Below, one piece after another: positions 53,382-61,956 of a stretch of 64,000 bases of DNA. The notes beneath the pieces are model-generated. The model searched no databases. It had not been told where the DNA came from and worked only from the letters and a program-made list of their open reading frames with translations. The position numbers and the translations under genes were made by a program. Position 1 is the first letter of the stretch; each line of letters opens with the position of its first letter. Source of the stretch: Mycolicibacterium vulneris (GTDB lineage: Bacteria; Actinomycetota; Actinomycetes; Mycobacteriales; Mycobacteriaceae). The stretch lies in contig NZ_NCXM01000006.1 in NCBI RefSeq assembly GCF_002104765.1, positions 161,215 through 225,214 of the forward strand, given 5' to 3'.

Positions 53382-53442
53382 GTCAGCCCCTAACGGATGG
53401 TGTGCCGCAGAAGCTATCAGACGCCAGGGACTTGTACGCCCA

Positions 53443-54654
53443 CTAACGGATGGGAAGGCCGGTCACCGCCCGCGAAATCACCAACCGCTGGATCTCGCTG
53501 GTGCCCTCGAAGATCGTGAAGATCTTTGCGTCACGGTGCATGCGTTCCACCGGGTAGTCGCGGGTGTAGCCGTTGCCGCCCAAGATCTGGATGGCCTCGT
53601 CGGTGACGTAGACCGCGGCCTCGCTCGCGACCAGCTTGGCCATCGAACCCTCGGCCGAGTCGAAGTTCTGGTTGTTGCGCGCCATCCAGCCGGCCCGCCA
53701 CACCAGCAGGCGGGCCGCGTCGATGCGGCTCTTCATATCCGCGAGCTTGAACGCCACGGCCTGAAACTCACCGATCTTGCGGCCGAATTGCTCACGCTGG
53801 CAGGCATATTCGAGCGCATACTCGTAGGCGGCCCGTGCGACGCCGACGGCCATCGCTCCGACCGTGGGCCGGGTGCGCTCGAAGGTCTTCATCGCCGCCT
53901 GGCCACCCGTGGAGGCACCGGACTTGACCCGGGCGATCCGCGCCTCGAATTTCTCCCGGCCGCCGAGGATGGCGTCCTCGGGCAGGCGGACGTTGTCGAG
54001 GACCACCTCGGCGGTGTGCGATGCGCGGATCCCGTGCTTCTTGAACTTCTGGCCTTGCGCCAAACCTTTGGTGTCCGGTCCGATTACGAAGCTGGCCTGG
54101 CCGCGGGTACCGAGCTCGGGATAGACCGAGGCCACCACGATGTGCACGTTGGCGATGCCACCGTTGGTGGCCCAGGTCTTGGTGCCGTTGAGCACCCACT
54201 CACCGGCCGCCTCGTCGTAGCGCGCCCGGGTGCGGATGCCGCCGACGTCAGAACCCGCGTCCGGCTCCGACGAGCAGAAGGCACCCAGCTTGGGTTCGTC
54301 CGGCGTACCGAACATCTCGGGAAGCCAGCGTCCCAGTTGTTCGGGAGTCCCGTTGCCCGCCAACGCCGCCGCGGCCAGGCCGGTGCCCATGATGGACAGC
54401 GCGATGCCGGCGTCACCCCAGAACATCTCCTCGAACGCGGTCAGCATTCCCAGACCGGTCTCTTCGGCGGCCTGCTGCGCGAAGAAGTCGGGGGAATAGA
54501 GCCCCACCTTCGCGGCTTCCTGGATCACCGGCCACGGGGTTTCCTCCCGTTCGTCCCATTCGGCCGCGGCCGGACGGATGATGTCGGCCGCGAACTTGTG
54601 CACCCAGTCGCGCACCTCGATCACGTCGTCGGACAGTTGCATGGAGAATGTCAC
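53443..54654 (-). CDS. Acyl-CoA dehydrogenase
   Basis: The 403-residue protein has the ACAD order: N-terminal helical part, middle [16 protein letters not shown] with the FAD contacts, [13 protein letters not shown], and the C-terminal part [34 protein letters not shown], which is the flavin- and acyl-CoA-facing region. It oxidises an acyl-CoA in fatty-acid or amino-acid breakdown. It follows a TetR regulator by 27 bases in one operon with an operator at the front. Which FadE it corresponds to was not decided. Confidence 0.9.
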   Translation of the reverse strand: MTFSMQLSDDVIEVRDWVHKFAADIIRPAAAEWDEREETPWPVIQEAAKVGLYSPDFFAQQAAEETGLGMLTAFEEMFWGDAGIALSIMGTGLAAAALAGNGTPEQLGRWLPEMFGTPDEPKLGAFCSSEPDAGSDVGGIRTRARYDEAAGEWVLNGTKTWATNGGIANVHIVVASVYPELGTRGQASFVIGPDTKGLAQGQKFKKHGIRASHTAEVVLDNVRLPEDAILGGREKFEARIARVKSGASTGGQAAMKTFERTRPTVGAMAVGVARAAYEYALEYACQREQFGRKIGEFQAVAFKLADMKSRIDAARLLVWRAGWMARNNQNFDSAEGSMAKLVASEAAVYVTDEAIQILGGNGYTRDYPVERMHRDAKIFTIFEGTSEIQRLVISRAVTGLPIR

Positions 54655-54681
54655 AGCTCTGCTCCTGAAATAGGTTGCTAA

Positions 54682-55284
54682 TCAACGGTTTCTGTAGTGG
54701 TCGAGGACGCTGACCGTCTGGTTCACCCACGCCTCAAAGTACCGTTCTTCATCGGTGTTGCCGGGCAGGCGACCGGTCAGCGCCTGCAGAGTCGCCGCGT
54801 AGGACAGCGACCCGATCGCGACGGCCGCCGCTGCTTCGGGATCGGGAATGCTGGTGCGGCCGGACCGATTCGACGCGGCAAGCTCGTCGGCGAAGCGTTG
54901 GTAGGCGTTGTCGGTGATCACCTGCCACGTCTTCTCGTCGAGATCGCCGAGCTCGTCGGGTTCGCGCAACATGACCTTGAGCAGATCCTCGCTCTGTTTG
55001 AGGTTGCTCCAGATCAGCTGGCCGGCGATGCGCACCGCCCGCTCAACGCTGCCCGGTTGCCCCGCGTCGTATTGCTCTCGCGCGGCCACGATGCTGTCGA
55101 TCCGGTGCGCGACCGCCGCCTCGAGTAGCTCGCGCTTGGAGCCGAAGTGCTTGTAGAGCGCGCCCGAGCCGGGCGCCAGCCCGGACTCGCGCTGGATGTC
55201 GGCCACTGACGTCGCCGCGTAGCCCTTCGCGGCGAAGAGCCGCAGGGCTGCGGAGAGCAGCCGGTCGCGTCCGGAGGCGAGCAT
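54682..55284 (-). CDS. TetR-family regulator of the acyl-CoA dehydrogenase operon
   Basis: The protein (200 residues from ATG 55284) starts MLASGRDRLLSAALRLFAAK and has the HTH VADIQRESGLAPGSGALYKHF (about 32-52), with a typical helical ligand-binding half. ATG 55284 lies directly against a 22-base palindrome (55285-55306), so the mRNA leader overlaps the operator; a GTG at 55305 would lie inside it. It should repress its own operon with the acyl-CoA dehydrogenase and respond to an acyl-CoA. Earlier in-frame starts are therefore rejected. Confidence 0.85.
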   Translation of the reverse strand: MLASGRDRLLSAALRLFAAKGYAATSVADIQRESGLAPGSGALYKHFGSKRELLEAAVAHRIDSIVAAREQYDAGQPGSVERAVRIAGQLIWSNLKQSEDLLKVMLREPDELGDLDEKTWQVITDNAYQRFADELAASNRSGRTSIPDPEAAAAVAIGSLSYAATLQALTGRLPGNTDEERYFEAWVNQTVSVLDHYRNR

Positions 55285-55306
55285 GGTGAGAGAGTACTCA
55301 CTCACC
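55285..55306. promoter_or_regulatory. TetR operator-like palindrome at the tetR start
   Basis: The half-site GGTGAG-(A/T)-GAG and its mirror CTC-(A/T)-CTCACC surround a central TA: GGTGAGAGAGT at 55285-55295 and ACTCACTCACC at 55296-55306. Ten of eleven positions pair in each half. It ends exactly at the ATG of the tetR gene. Confidence 0.6.
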
Positions 55307-55509
55307 CTGGTCGAGCCCAAATCGGCCCGGTTTTGGCACGTGAGGGAGGAGATGGCGAAGCGGCTAGCGTTAAATTCTTGCGAAACGCCACTGCGCTTGA
55401 TCGCGCCGGACCGGTACTGCTGTGAGGGTTGTACTCAGGTTGGTTGATAAGGACCGGCGATCGTCTGAAGGAGCCTGACATTCGCGTCCTACCGCATGTA
55501 CAGCTGCCG

Positions 55510-56838
55510 ATGCGGGTGCTGTCGCTGCGCACCATCGTCATCGTCGCCGCCATTTCGGTGATGACCCTCGTCGTTCTGCTGGGCACCTGGGTATGGGTGG
55601 GCGTCACCAACGATCAGTACAACCAGCTCGACCGCCGGCTCGATTCGGTCAGCAGCCTGGGCGACATCAGCAGCCTGCTCAACAACGCGGAGCACACGAA
55701 CCCGGACCGCCCCGCGCCGGACGGCAACCTGGTGCGCACCGCGCGCATCGGCGGGGCCACCGTGTCGGTGCCCAGCAGCATCGTGGTGCCCCAGCTGCCC
55801 GACGGCTATGCCAACACCACCATCAACGGGGTGCAGTACCGCGTCCGGACCTTCACCGCGGGCCCCGCCTCGATAGCGCTGGCCGCGCCGCTGGCCGAGG
55901 CGCAGCATCGGATCAACGAGTTGCACCTGCGGGTGTTACTGATCTGCGCCAGCGTGATCGGGGGCACCGTCGTGGTGGGCTGGGTGATCTCGCTGATCAT
56001 GGTCAATCCGTTCCTCTTGTTGGCGCAGCAGGCCCGGGCGATCAACGCGCAGTCCAGTCCCGACGAGGTCCAGGTGCGCGGCGTGCGTGAGGCAGTGGAG
56101 ATCGCCGAAGCGGTCGAGGGAATGCTGGCCCGCATCGGCAAGGAGCAGCAGCGCACCAAGGCCGCATTGGAATCTGCCCGCGACTTCGCCGCGGTCGCCT
56201 CCCACGAACTGCGCACGCCGCTGACCGCGATGCGCACCAACCTGGAGGTGCTGTCCACCTTGGACCTGCCGCCAGAGCAGCGCCACGAGGTCATCGGTGA
56301 CGTCATCCGCACCCAGAGCCGCATCGAGGCCACCCTGACCGCGCTGGAGCGGCTGGCCCAGGGCGAGCTGACCACCGTCGACGACTTCGTTCCGTTCGAC
56401 ATCACCGAGCTACTGGATCGTGCCGCTCACGACGCGCTGCGCATCTACCCCGACGTGGAGGTGTCGCTGGTGCCCTCGCCGACGGTGCTGATGATCGGGC
56501 TGCCGACGGGCCTGCGGCTGGTGATCGACAACGCCATCGCCAATGCCGTCAAGCACGGCAACGCCGGGAAAATCCTGCTGACCGTCGGCAGCTCTGGTGA
56601 GGGCGTGGAGATCGCGATCGACGACGATGGCACCGGAGTCCCGGAATCCGAACGCGCCACCGTCTTCGAACGCTTCGCCCGCGGTTCGACGGCCTCGCGG
56701 TCGGGATCGGGACTGGGCCTGGCGCTGGTCGCCCAGCAGGCCGAATTGCACGGCGGCACAGCGGCATTGGAGACCAGCCCGCTCGGCGGCACCCGACTGC
56801 TGCTGCGGCTGGCCGGCGACGGGCGCGGTCCGGCGTAG
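55510..56838 (+). CDS. PrrB-like sensor histidine kinase (no partner regulator nearby)
   Basis: The protein has two membrane helices (near residues 8-28 and 140-162), a periplasmic sensor and a HAMP region. The H-box is ASHELRTPLTAMRTNLEVLS, with N-box DNAIANAVKHG and the G-boxes DDDGTGVPESERATVFERF and SGSGLGLALVAQQ. Long stretches match mycobacterial PrrB (Rv0902c), so it is a paralogue. No response regulator precedes or follows. ATG 55510 gives 442 residues. The best ribosome site (GAAGGAG, 55467-55473) lies 6 bases before an in-frame ATT at 55480, a possible non-standard start that would match PrrB length better. Confidence 0.85.
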   Translation: MRVLSLRTIVIVAAISVMTLVVLLGTWVWVGVTNDQYNQLDRRLDSVSSLGDISSLLNNAEHTNPDRPAPDGNLVRTARIGGATVSVPSSIVVPQLPDGYANTTINGVQYRVRTFTAGPASIALAAPLAEAQHRINELHLRVLLICASVIGGTVVVGWVISLIMVNPFLLLAQQARAINAQSSPDEVQVRGVREAVEIAEAVEGMLARIGKEQQRTKAALESARDFAAVASHELRTPLTAMRTNLEVLSTLDLPPEQRHEVIGDVIRTQSRIEATLTALERLAQGELTTVDDFVPFDITELLDRAAHDALRIYPDVEVSLVPSPTVLMIGLPTGLRLVIDNAIANAVKHGNAGKILLTVGSSGEGVEIAIDDDGTGVPESERATVFERFARGSTASRSGSGLGLALVAQQAELHGGTAALETSPLGGTRLLLRLAGDGRGPA

Positions 56839-56892
56839 GGGGCGCCGGCCCACCGCCGTGCGCTCCACGCGCTAGATATCGGACAATGAGCA

Positions 56893-57294
56893 ATGCTCGG
56901 CCACCTCGGCATCAACGTGCCTGTTTTGTCAGCCGCAAAACGGTATTACGACGCGCTGATGCCCCTTGTCGACTTTGAGCCGTTCTTTCACGCCGACGAC
57001 GAGTTCTCCTATAGGCCTGCCGAAAACAAGCCGGGCACCTACTTGTTCTTCTATCCGGCGGTCGAGCCGCATCAGTACTCGTCGCGGCAAGCCGGGCTAC
57101 AGCACCTGGCATTCATTGTGCGGAGCCGGTCGTCGGTGCGTGCGGTGCACGATCATGTCGTCCGGATCGGAGGCACCGTCATCCACCCACCGCGCCATTT
57201 CCCGCAATATCCCGGCCATTATTACGCCACTTTTTGGTACGACCCATTCGGCATCAAACTCGAAGCCGTATGCCATCACGACCGCGATAGATAA
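56893..57294 (+). CDS. VOC-family protein
   Basis: The 133-residue protein has a VOC fold with likely metal ligands: His4 (LGHLGINV), HHLAFIV-like (LQHLAFIVRS), and a Glu near the end (KLEAVCHHD), plus paired YYDALMPL and FWYDPFGIKLE. It may be a dioxygenase-like or lyase-type enzyme; the substrate is unclear. It lies between the histidine kinase and the ESX-2 genes, where M. tuberculosis would have eccC2. Confidence 0.75.
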   Translation: MLGHLGINVPVLSAAKRYYDALMPLVDFEPFFHADDEFSYRPAENKPGTYLFFYPAVEPHQYSSRQAGLQHLAFIVRSRSSVRAVHDHVVRIGGTVIHPPRHFPQYPGHYYATFWYDPFGIKLEAVCHHDRDR

Positions 57295-57537
57295 CGCCAT
57301 GTTGCGACGCACGCAAGGTAACCGCGGTGCATTTGTGACTGCCGAGTCTTGAGTGGCGATAGAGGTTTATAAATGACACCTTCTGGGAATCCATTGCTTT
57401 CGCGTTGGGGCCAGCGCTACTTAACTGAATTCCGGGACCCTGTGCCCGGCCAAACGGTGTGAATACAAGATCAACGAAACCGCATTACACTAAGGCCCCA
57501 AGCACCTGGATTTGGGTGGAGCGCTCGGAGGGCAATC

Positions 57538-57849
57538 ATGGGTTTTGTTACGTCTGTGCAGTCGGAGGCGGTTCTGGCGTCGTCGGGCGCCGAGTCGGCG
57601 ATCAGCGCGGAGACCGAGGCGGCGGCTTCGGCGGCCGCGCCCGTCCTGCTGGGAGTTCTGCCGATGGGCGGCGACCCCGATTCGGCGATGTTCGCGGCGG
57701 CACTCAACGCCTGCGGTGGAAGCTACCTGGGCGTAGTGTCCGAGCACGCCGCCCAGCGCGGCCTGTTCGCCGGCGCGCAGAGCATCGCGTCGAGCACGTA
57801 TGTCGTTACGGAGCTGATGCGCAGCTTGACGATGGCAATCGGGGCTTAG
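57538..57849 (+). CDS. PE36: PE protein, PE36-like (ESX-2)
   Basis: The 103-residue protein has the PE-type helical pair around VQSEAVLASSGAESAISAET. The eponymous Pro-Glu is Ser-Glu here. The export signal YxxxE is present as YVVTE near residue 87. PE36 pairs with PPE69 as a secreted heterodimer of the ESX-2 system. It is the first gene of the cluster in this window. The TACACT at 57486-57491 is a possible -10, 47 bases above ATG 57538. Confidence 0.82.
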   Translation: MGFVTSVQSEAVLASSGAESAISAETEAAASAAAPVLLGVLPMGGDPDSAMFAAALNACGGSYLGVVSEHAAQRGLFAGAQSIASSTYVVTELMRSLTMAIGA

Positions 57850-57880
57850 GACCTAGCGACGTAAAGAGGGGGAAGTACGC

Positions 57881-59062
57881 ATGGCCGATCCGGGGTGGGC
57901 TGCGCGTACGCCTGAGGAAAACGACCTGCTGCTCAAGGCGGGGGCCGGCGTCATCACGCACTTGGCGAACCAGGCCGCCTGGACCGCGTTGGCGGCCACC
58001 CATCACGGCTCCAGCATCGCGTCAACGATCAACACCGTCGCGACGTCGGCGAGCTGGGTGGGCTCGGGGTCGTTGGCCTCGGCGGCAAACGCGACCGCGC
58101 TGAACGCTTCCCTGCACGGGCTGGCCGGCTGGGTCGACGTCAAGCCGGCGGTGGTGTCGACCGCGGTCTCGGCGTATCAGATGGCTTACGGCTCAATGCG
58201 TCCCGCGCCCGAGTGCATCGGGAACCGCACCGAGACCGCCGCCGATTACGGCATCAACCCGCTGGTCCTCGGCGCACTGACGCCGCGCATCACGTCGCTT
58301 GAGCTCGAGTACTTCGGGTCGATGTGGCCGAACAACTCGGCGGTCGGGGCCAGCTACGGAACGATCCTGACGGCCCTGTCGCAAAGCCTGACCATCCCAC
58401 CGCCGATCGCGACCATGGGTGCGTCGCCGGCCGCGCCCGCGCAGGCGGCAGCCGCGATCGGCGAGTCGGCGGCGGACGAAGGGGCCGGCGACGGCATGCG
58501 TGCCGCCATGCAGGGCGCGCAGACGGGGACCCAAGGAGTCGGGCAGGCGGCCTCGGGAGGCCAGGACTTCATGAGTCAGGCCGGCTCATTGATGCAGCCC
58601 GCACAGCAACTGATGGGGGCGGTCCCGCAGGTGATGCAGGCCCCGATGCAGATGATGCAGGCTCCGATGCAGATGATGCAGCCGTTGATGGGCATGTTCG
58701 CCAATCCCGGCGCTATGGGGATGGGCGGCGCGACGCCGGCCGTCTCGGCGGTCTCGGCCACCACCGGGCTTTCCGCAGCGGAGGCCGGAGCGGGCGGGGG
58801 CGCATCGCTGGGCGGCGCGGGCATGCCCGCAACCAGTTTCACCCGTCCGGTCAGCGCCTTCGAGCCAGCCACCAGTGGCCGGCCGGTGGGGCTGCGGCCG
58901 GCCGGGGCATTAGGCGCCGAGGCCATGCGACCGCAGACCACGACGATGGGTGGTGCCCCGATGGGCGGAATGCCCGTGGGGCACGGGGCGGGAGGCGACC
59001 GCGGCTCCCGTGACAAAGCCGACCAGCCCGCGACCGTGCGGGTCGTCGACGCCCGAGTGTGA
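57881..59062 (+). CDS. PPE69: PPE protein, PPE69-like (ESX-2)
   Basis: ATG 57881 (ribosome site AAAGAGGGGG) opens 393 residues; M. tuberculosis PPE69 has about 399. The N-terminal PPE triplet is absent (MADPGWAARTPEEN), but the PPE helical domain is present with the WxG turn SWVGSG and the EspG-binding tip near the PECIGNRTETAAD segment. After about residue 190 comes a Gly/Ala/Met/Gln-rich region with the direct repeat APMQMMQ. It pairs with the PE36-like protein for ESX-2 export; the tail would reach out of the complex. Confidence 0.82.
   Translation: MADPGWAARTPEENDLLLKAGAGVITHLANQAAWTALAATHHGSSIASTINTVATSASWVGSGSLASAANATALNASLHGLAGWVDVKPAVVSTAVSAYQMAYGSMRPAPECIGNRTETAADYGINPLVLGALTPRITSLELEYFGSMWPNNSAVGASYGTILTALSQSLTIPPPIATMGASPAAPAQAAAAIGESAADEGAGDGMRAAMQGAQTGTQGVGQAASGGQDFMSQAGSLMQPAQQLMGAVPQVMQAPMQMMQAPMQMMQPLMGMFANPGAMGMGGATPAVSAVSATTGLSAAEAGAGGGASLGGAGMPATSFTRPVSAFEPATSGRPVGLRPAGALGAEAMRPQTTTMGGAPMGGMPVGHGAGGDRGSRDKADQPATVRVVDARV
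58640..58681 (+). repeat. Tandem 21-base repeat in the PPE gene
   Basis: Two 21-base units (58640-58660 and 58661-58681) differ at one base and encode APMQMMQ twice, in the Met/Gln-rich tail of the PPE69-like protein. Such in-frame repeats can vary in number between strains. Confidence 0.7.
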
Positions 59063-59164
59063 CGTCAACCCCCTGGTGAAAGGTGAATCGACAGGTCCAA
59101 ATAGCCGCCATACACTTCGCTTCATGCCCTCACGGGGGGCGGCCCACCGGAGAAGGAGAATTCC

Positions 59165-59479
59165 GTGACAATCAAAGTAACACCGCAAATGCTTCGCGAC
59201 GCTTCCAACGCTATCCAGGCAAACATGGAGCACGCGATCGGGATTGGCCAGGGATACGTCGCGAACCAGGAAAACGTGATGAATCCGTCCACCTGGTCTG
59301 GCTCGGCTGTGACCGCCTCGCACGCGACGGCGATCGAGGTCCAAAACGACTTGAACAAAGTCTTGACCGGCGGTACACGGCTTGCCGAAGGCCTTACGAA
59401 GGCGGCGGCCCTGATGGAAGGCCACGAGGCGGATTCTTCGCACGCGTTCAGCGCGCTATTCGGCGGCCACGGCTCTTAA
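59165..59479 (+). CDS. esxD: EsxD-like WXG100 protein (ESX-2)
   Basis: GTG 59165 follows GGAGAAGGAG and opens 104 residues with the WXG turn STWSGSAV at about residues 42-49 between two helices. It is the CFP-10-like partner of the EsxC-like protein, and both are exported as a heterodimer by ESX-2. Position and size agree with esxD of M. tuberculosis. The usual YxxxD/E tail is not clear; the C-terminus reads GHEADSSHAF. Confidence 0.82.
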   Translation: MTIKVTPQMLRDASNAIQANMEHAIGIGQGYVANQENVMNPSTWSGSAVTASHATAIEVQNDLNKVLTGGTRLAEGLTKAAALMEGHEADSSHAFSALFGGHGS

Positions 59480-59529
59480 CCACCACTCACTCGCAATTCC
59501 ATTAATGGTCTTTTGAAAGGAACTTCACA

Positions 59530-59817
59530 ATGTCCGACCCGATCACTTATAACCCGGGGGCCGTAGCCGACTTCGCCACCGACGTCGCCTCCCGCGCCGG
59601 CCAGTTGCAGTCGATTTTCGACGACACTTCCAACCGCACGCACGCCCTGCAGGAATTCTTCGCCGGCCACGGCGCATCGGGCTTCTTCGAGGCGCAGGCG
59701 CAGATGCTGTCCGGGCTGCAAGGTCTCATCGACACCATCCGCCAGCACGGGGTGACCACCTCCCACGTGCTGGACAACGCGCTCAGTACGGACCAGCACA
59801 TCGCCGGTCTGTTCTGA
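59530..59817 (+). CDS. esxC: EsxC-like protein (ESX-2)
   Basis: The 95-residue protein is very close to M. tuberculosis EsxC: same length, start MSDPITYNPGAVADFATDV and end STDQHIAGLF. The Trp of the WXG turn is replaced (FAGHGASGFF), as in EsxC itself. It partners the EsxD-like protein. It lies 50 bases downstream and has its own AAAGGA ribosome site, so both are translated in similar amounts. Confidence 0.88.
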   Translation: MSDPITYNPGAVADFATDVASRAGQLQSIFDDTSNRTHALQEFFAGHGASGFFEAQAQMLSGLQGLIDTIRQHGVTTSHVLDNALSTDQHIAGLF

Positions 59818-59935
59818 GTCCGCTCAACCACACCAAGACAAGCGAGGGTGGGGCAGATGCGCCCAGCGTATGTGCCCCACCTTTGGTCTCCTATCCACCG
59901 GTCGGGGTGTTCACACCGAGTGAGGTCGAGGCGAC

Positions 59936-60766
59936 ATGCTGACAACGACGGTCGATGGCTTATGGGTGTTGCAGGCGGTCACCGGGGTGGAGCAAACCTG
60001 CCCTGAGCTGGGACTGCGGCCGATGCTGCCACGACTGGACACCCCGGAGCGCGCGAGGAGCCACCCCGCGGCCGCCGAGTTGGTGGCCGCCGGTGCGCTC
60101 GATGAGGCCGGCAACGTCGACCCGATGATCCGTGAGTGGCTGACGGTCCTGTTACGGCGAGACCTGGGGCTGCTGGTGATGATCGGGGTGCCGGGCCGCG
60201 AGCCGACGCGCGCATCGATCTGCCGTTTCGCGACGTGGTGGGTGGTGTTGGAGCGTCACGGCGACATGGTGCGGTTGTATCCCGCGGGCACGGCCGGCAA
60301 CGAGGCGTCGGCCAGTGACCTCCTGGTCGGTCAGATCGAGCGGCTGTGCGGCGTGGCCGAGGCGGCGCCGCTGAAGCCGGTCACGCTCGACACCGAGCAG
60401 TTGCTGAACTCGGTGCGCGACACCGCCAGCCTGCGCTCGTTCCTGCTCGAACAGCGCCTCGACGCCGACCAGCTGCAGATGGTCCTGACGGCCGCCGACC
60501 CCGCGCGGTCCGCGCACGCGAACATCGTCGGGCTGCAGGCCGGTGTCGGGCCGGACGAATTAGCCCGGATCGCCGTCGGTGATTCGACGGTGTCCATCGT
60601 CGACACCCCCGCCGGCCGGATCTGCATCGAGAGCGTCACCTCGGGGCAGCGCCAGTACCAGATTCTCTCGCCCGGCTCGCGCACGGACATCGGCGGAGCG
60701 ATTCAACGGCTCATCCGCCGGCTGCCCGCCGGCGACGAGTGGCACTCGTATCGGCGAGTGGTGTGA
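59936..60766 (+). CDS. espG2: EspG2, ESX-2 secretion chaperone
   Basis: The 276-residue protein has the length of Rv3889c and the EspG pattern LTTTVDGLWVLQAVTGVEQT at the start. It also has a hydrophobic middle with DLGLLVMIGVPGREPTRASI and a C-terminal SVTSGQRQYQILSPGS region. EspG proteins bind the tip of PPE partners in the cytoplasm and hold them soluble for export. It should serve the PE36/PPE69-like pair. A gap of 164 bases with a new promoter follows. Confidence 0.85.
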   Translation: MLTTTVDGLWVLQAVTGVEQTCPELGLRPMLPRLDTPERARSHPAAAELVAAGALDEAGNVDPMIREWLTVLLRRDLGLLVMIGVPGREPTRASICRFATWWVVLERHGDMVRLYPAGTAGNEASASDLLVGQIERLCGVAEAAPLKPVTLDTEQLLNSVRDTASLRSFLLEQRLDADQLQMVLTAADPARSAHANIVGLQAGVGPDELARIAVGDSTVSIVDTPAGRICIESVTSGQRQYQILSPGSRTDIGGAIQRLIRRLPAGDEWHSYRRVV

Positions 60767-60918
60767 GAGGTGTGCGCTCGGCTATCGAAAGCCAAACGCG
60801 CATGGTGCACCGGAAACCGAACCAAGGAAACTAACTAGATAACCAAAGTCTTGGAATAGCAACGCCTGTCGTACTTAAGGGATTTCTGAACGGGTAAACG
60901 CGGTATCGCCAACCGTGT

Positions 60919-60924
60919 TAGCAT
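60919..60924 (+). promoter_or_regulatory. Possible -10 of a leaderless transcript inside the ESX-2 block
   Basis: TAGCAT in GTGTTAGCATCTCGTC ends 6 bases before GTG 60931. Transcription would then begin at the start codon. No clear -35. Confidence 0.45.
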
Positions 60925-60930
60925 CTCGTC

Positions 60931-61956
60931 GTGACGAGCCCTTGGAATGACCCGAATATATCGGACGAAGGAGCGCTCAGACGGGGGGATCCGTCAGGGG
61001 TCAGCAACTTCCCGGATTCGGTATCCGACACGATGCGTATTACCGATCTGGCTGCGCCGCGAAAAATTCCACCGGGGTCGGGATGGCGGAAATTCATTTA
61101 CTCCATCTCGTTTCACAAAATAAATCTCGGTGAGTCGCCCCGTGAACGGCACTACCGGGATTTGCAGAATCGCATCCGCCGGCATATTCGGCGGCAATAC
61201 GTCATCACGGTCGTCTCCGGCAAGGGCGGCGTTGGCGTCACGACGCTCGCCGCCTGCCTCGGGGGTGTGTTCCGGGAATGCCGCCCGCAGAACGTGATTG
61301 CGATCGACGCCGTCCCGGGCTTCGGGACTCTCGCCGACCGAATCGACGAATCCCCGCCCGGGGACTACACCGCCATCATCAACGACACCGATGTCCAGGG
61401 CTACGCGGACATTCGAGAACATCTGGGCCAGAACGTCATCGGTCTTGACGTTCTGGCCGGAAACCGGACCTCCGACCAGCCCAGGCCGTTGGTGCCCGCG
61501 ATGTTTTCCGGGGTGCTGTCGCGACTGCGGCGCACCCACACGGTGATGATCGTTGACACCTCTCCGGACCTCGAACACGAAGTGATGAAGCCGGTGCTGG
61601 AGAGCACCGACACCCTCGTGTTCGTCTCCGGCATCACCGCGGACCGGTCGCGACCCGTGCTGCGGGCGGTGGATTACCTGCGGTCGCAGGGTTACCACGA
61701 ATTGGTCTCGCGCAGCACCGTGATCGTCAACCACACCGACCAGATCACCGACAAGGACGCGTTGGCTTACCTGACCGAGCGGTTCACCAAGGTCGGGGCG
61801 ACGGTCGAAGTGCTGCCGTTTGATCCCCACCTCGCCAAAGGCGGCATCATCGATACAGTTCACGAGCTGAATAAGAAATCGCGATTGCGCCTCTTCGAAA
61901 TCACCGCCGGGTTGGCGGACAAATATATTCCTGACGCCGAGCGGTCGCTGCCGTGA
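60931..61956 (+). CDS. MinD/ParA-like ATPase of ESX-2 (Rv3888c-like)
   Basis: The 341-residue protein has the same length as Rv3888c. After a variable N-terminal 85 residues comes the deviant Walker [18 protein letters not shown] (Lys98 and Gly-rich, residues 96-104), the [12 protein letters not shown] switch-like part and [13 protein letters not shown] as the Walker B. It resembles EspI/MinD-type partners of type VII systems, which may link ATP to regulation of secretion. GTG 60931 appears leaderless. Its stop overlaps eccD2 by GTGA. Confidence 0.82.
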   Translation: MTSPWNDPNISDEGALRRGDPSGVSNFPDSVSDTMRITDLAAPRKIPPGSGWRKFIYSISFHKINLGESPRERHYRDLQNRIRRHIRRQYVITVVSGKGGVGVTTLAACLGGVFRECRPQNVIAIDAVPGFGTLADRIDESPPGDYTAIINDTDVQGYADIREHLGQNVIGLDVLAGNRTSDQPRPLVPAMFSGVLSRLRRTHTVMIVDTSPDLEHEVMKPVLESTDTLVFVSGITADRSRPVLRAVDYLRSQGYHELVSRSTVIVNHTDQITDKDALAYLTERFTKVGATVEVLPFDPHLAKGGIIDTVHELNKKSRLRLFEITAGLADKYIPDAERSLP

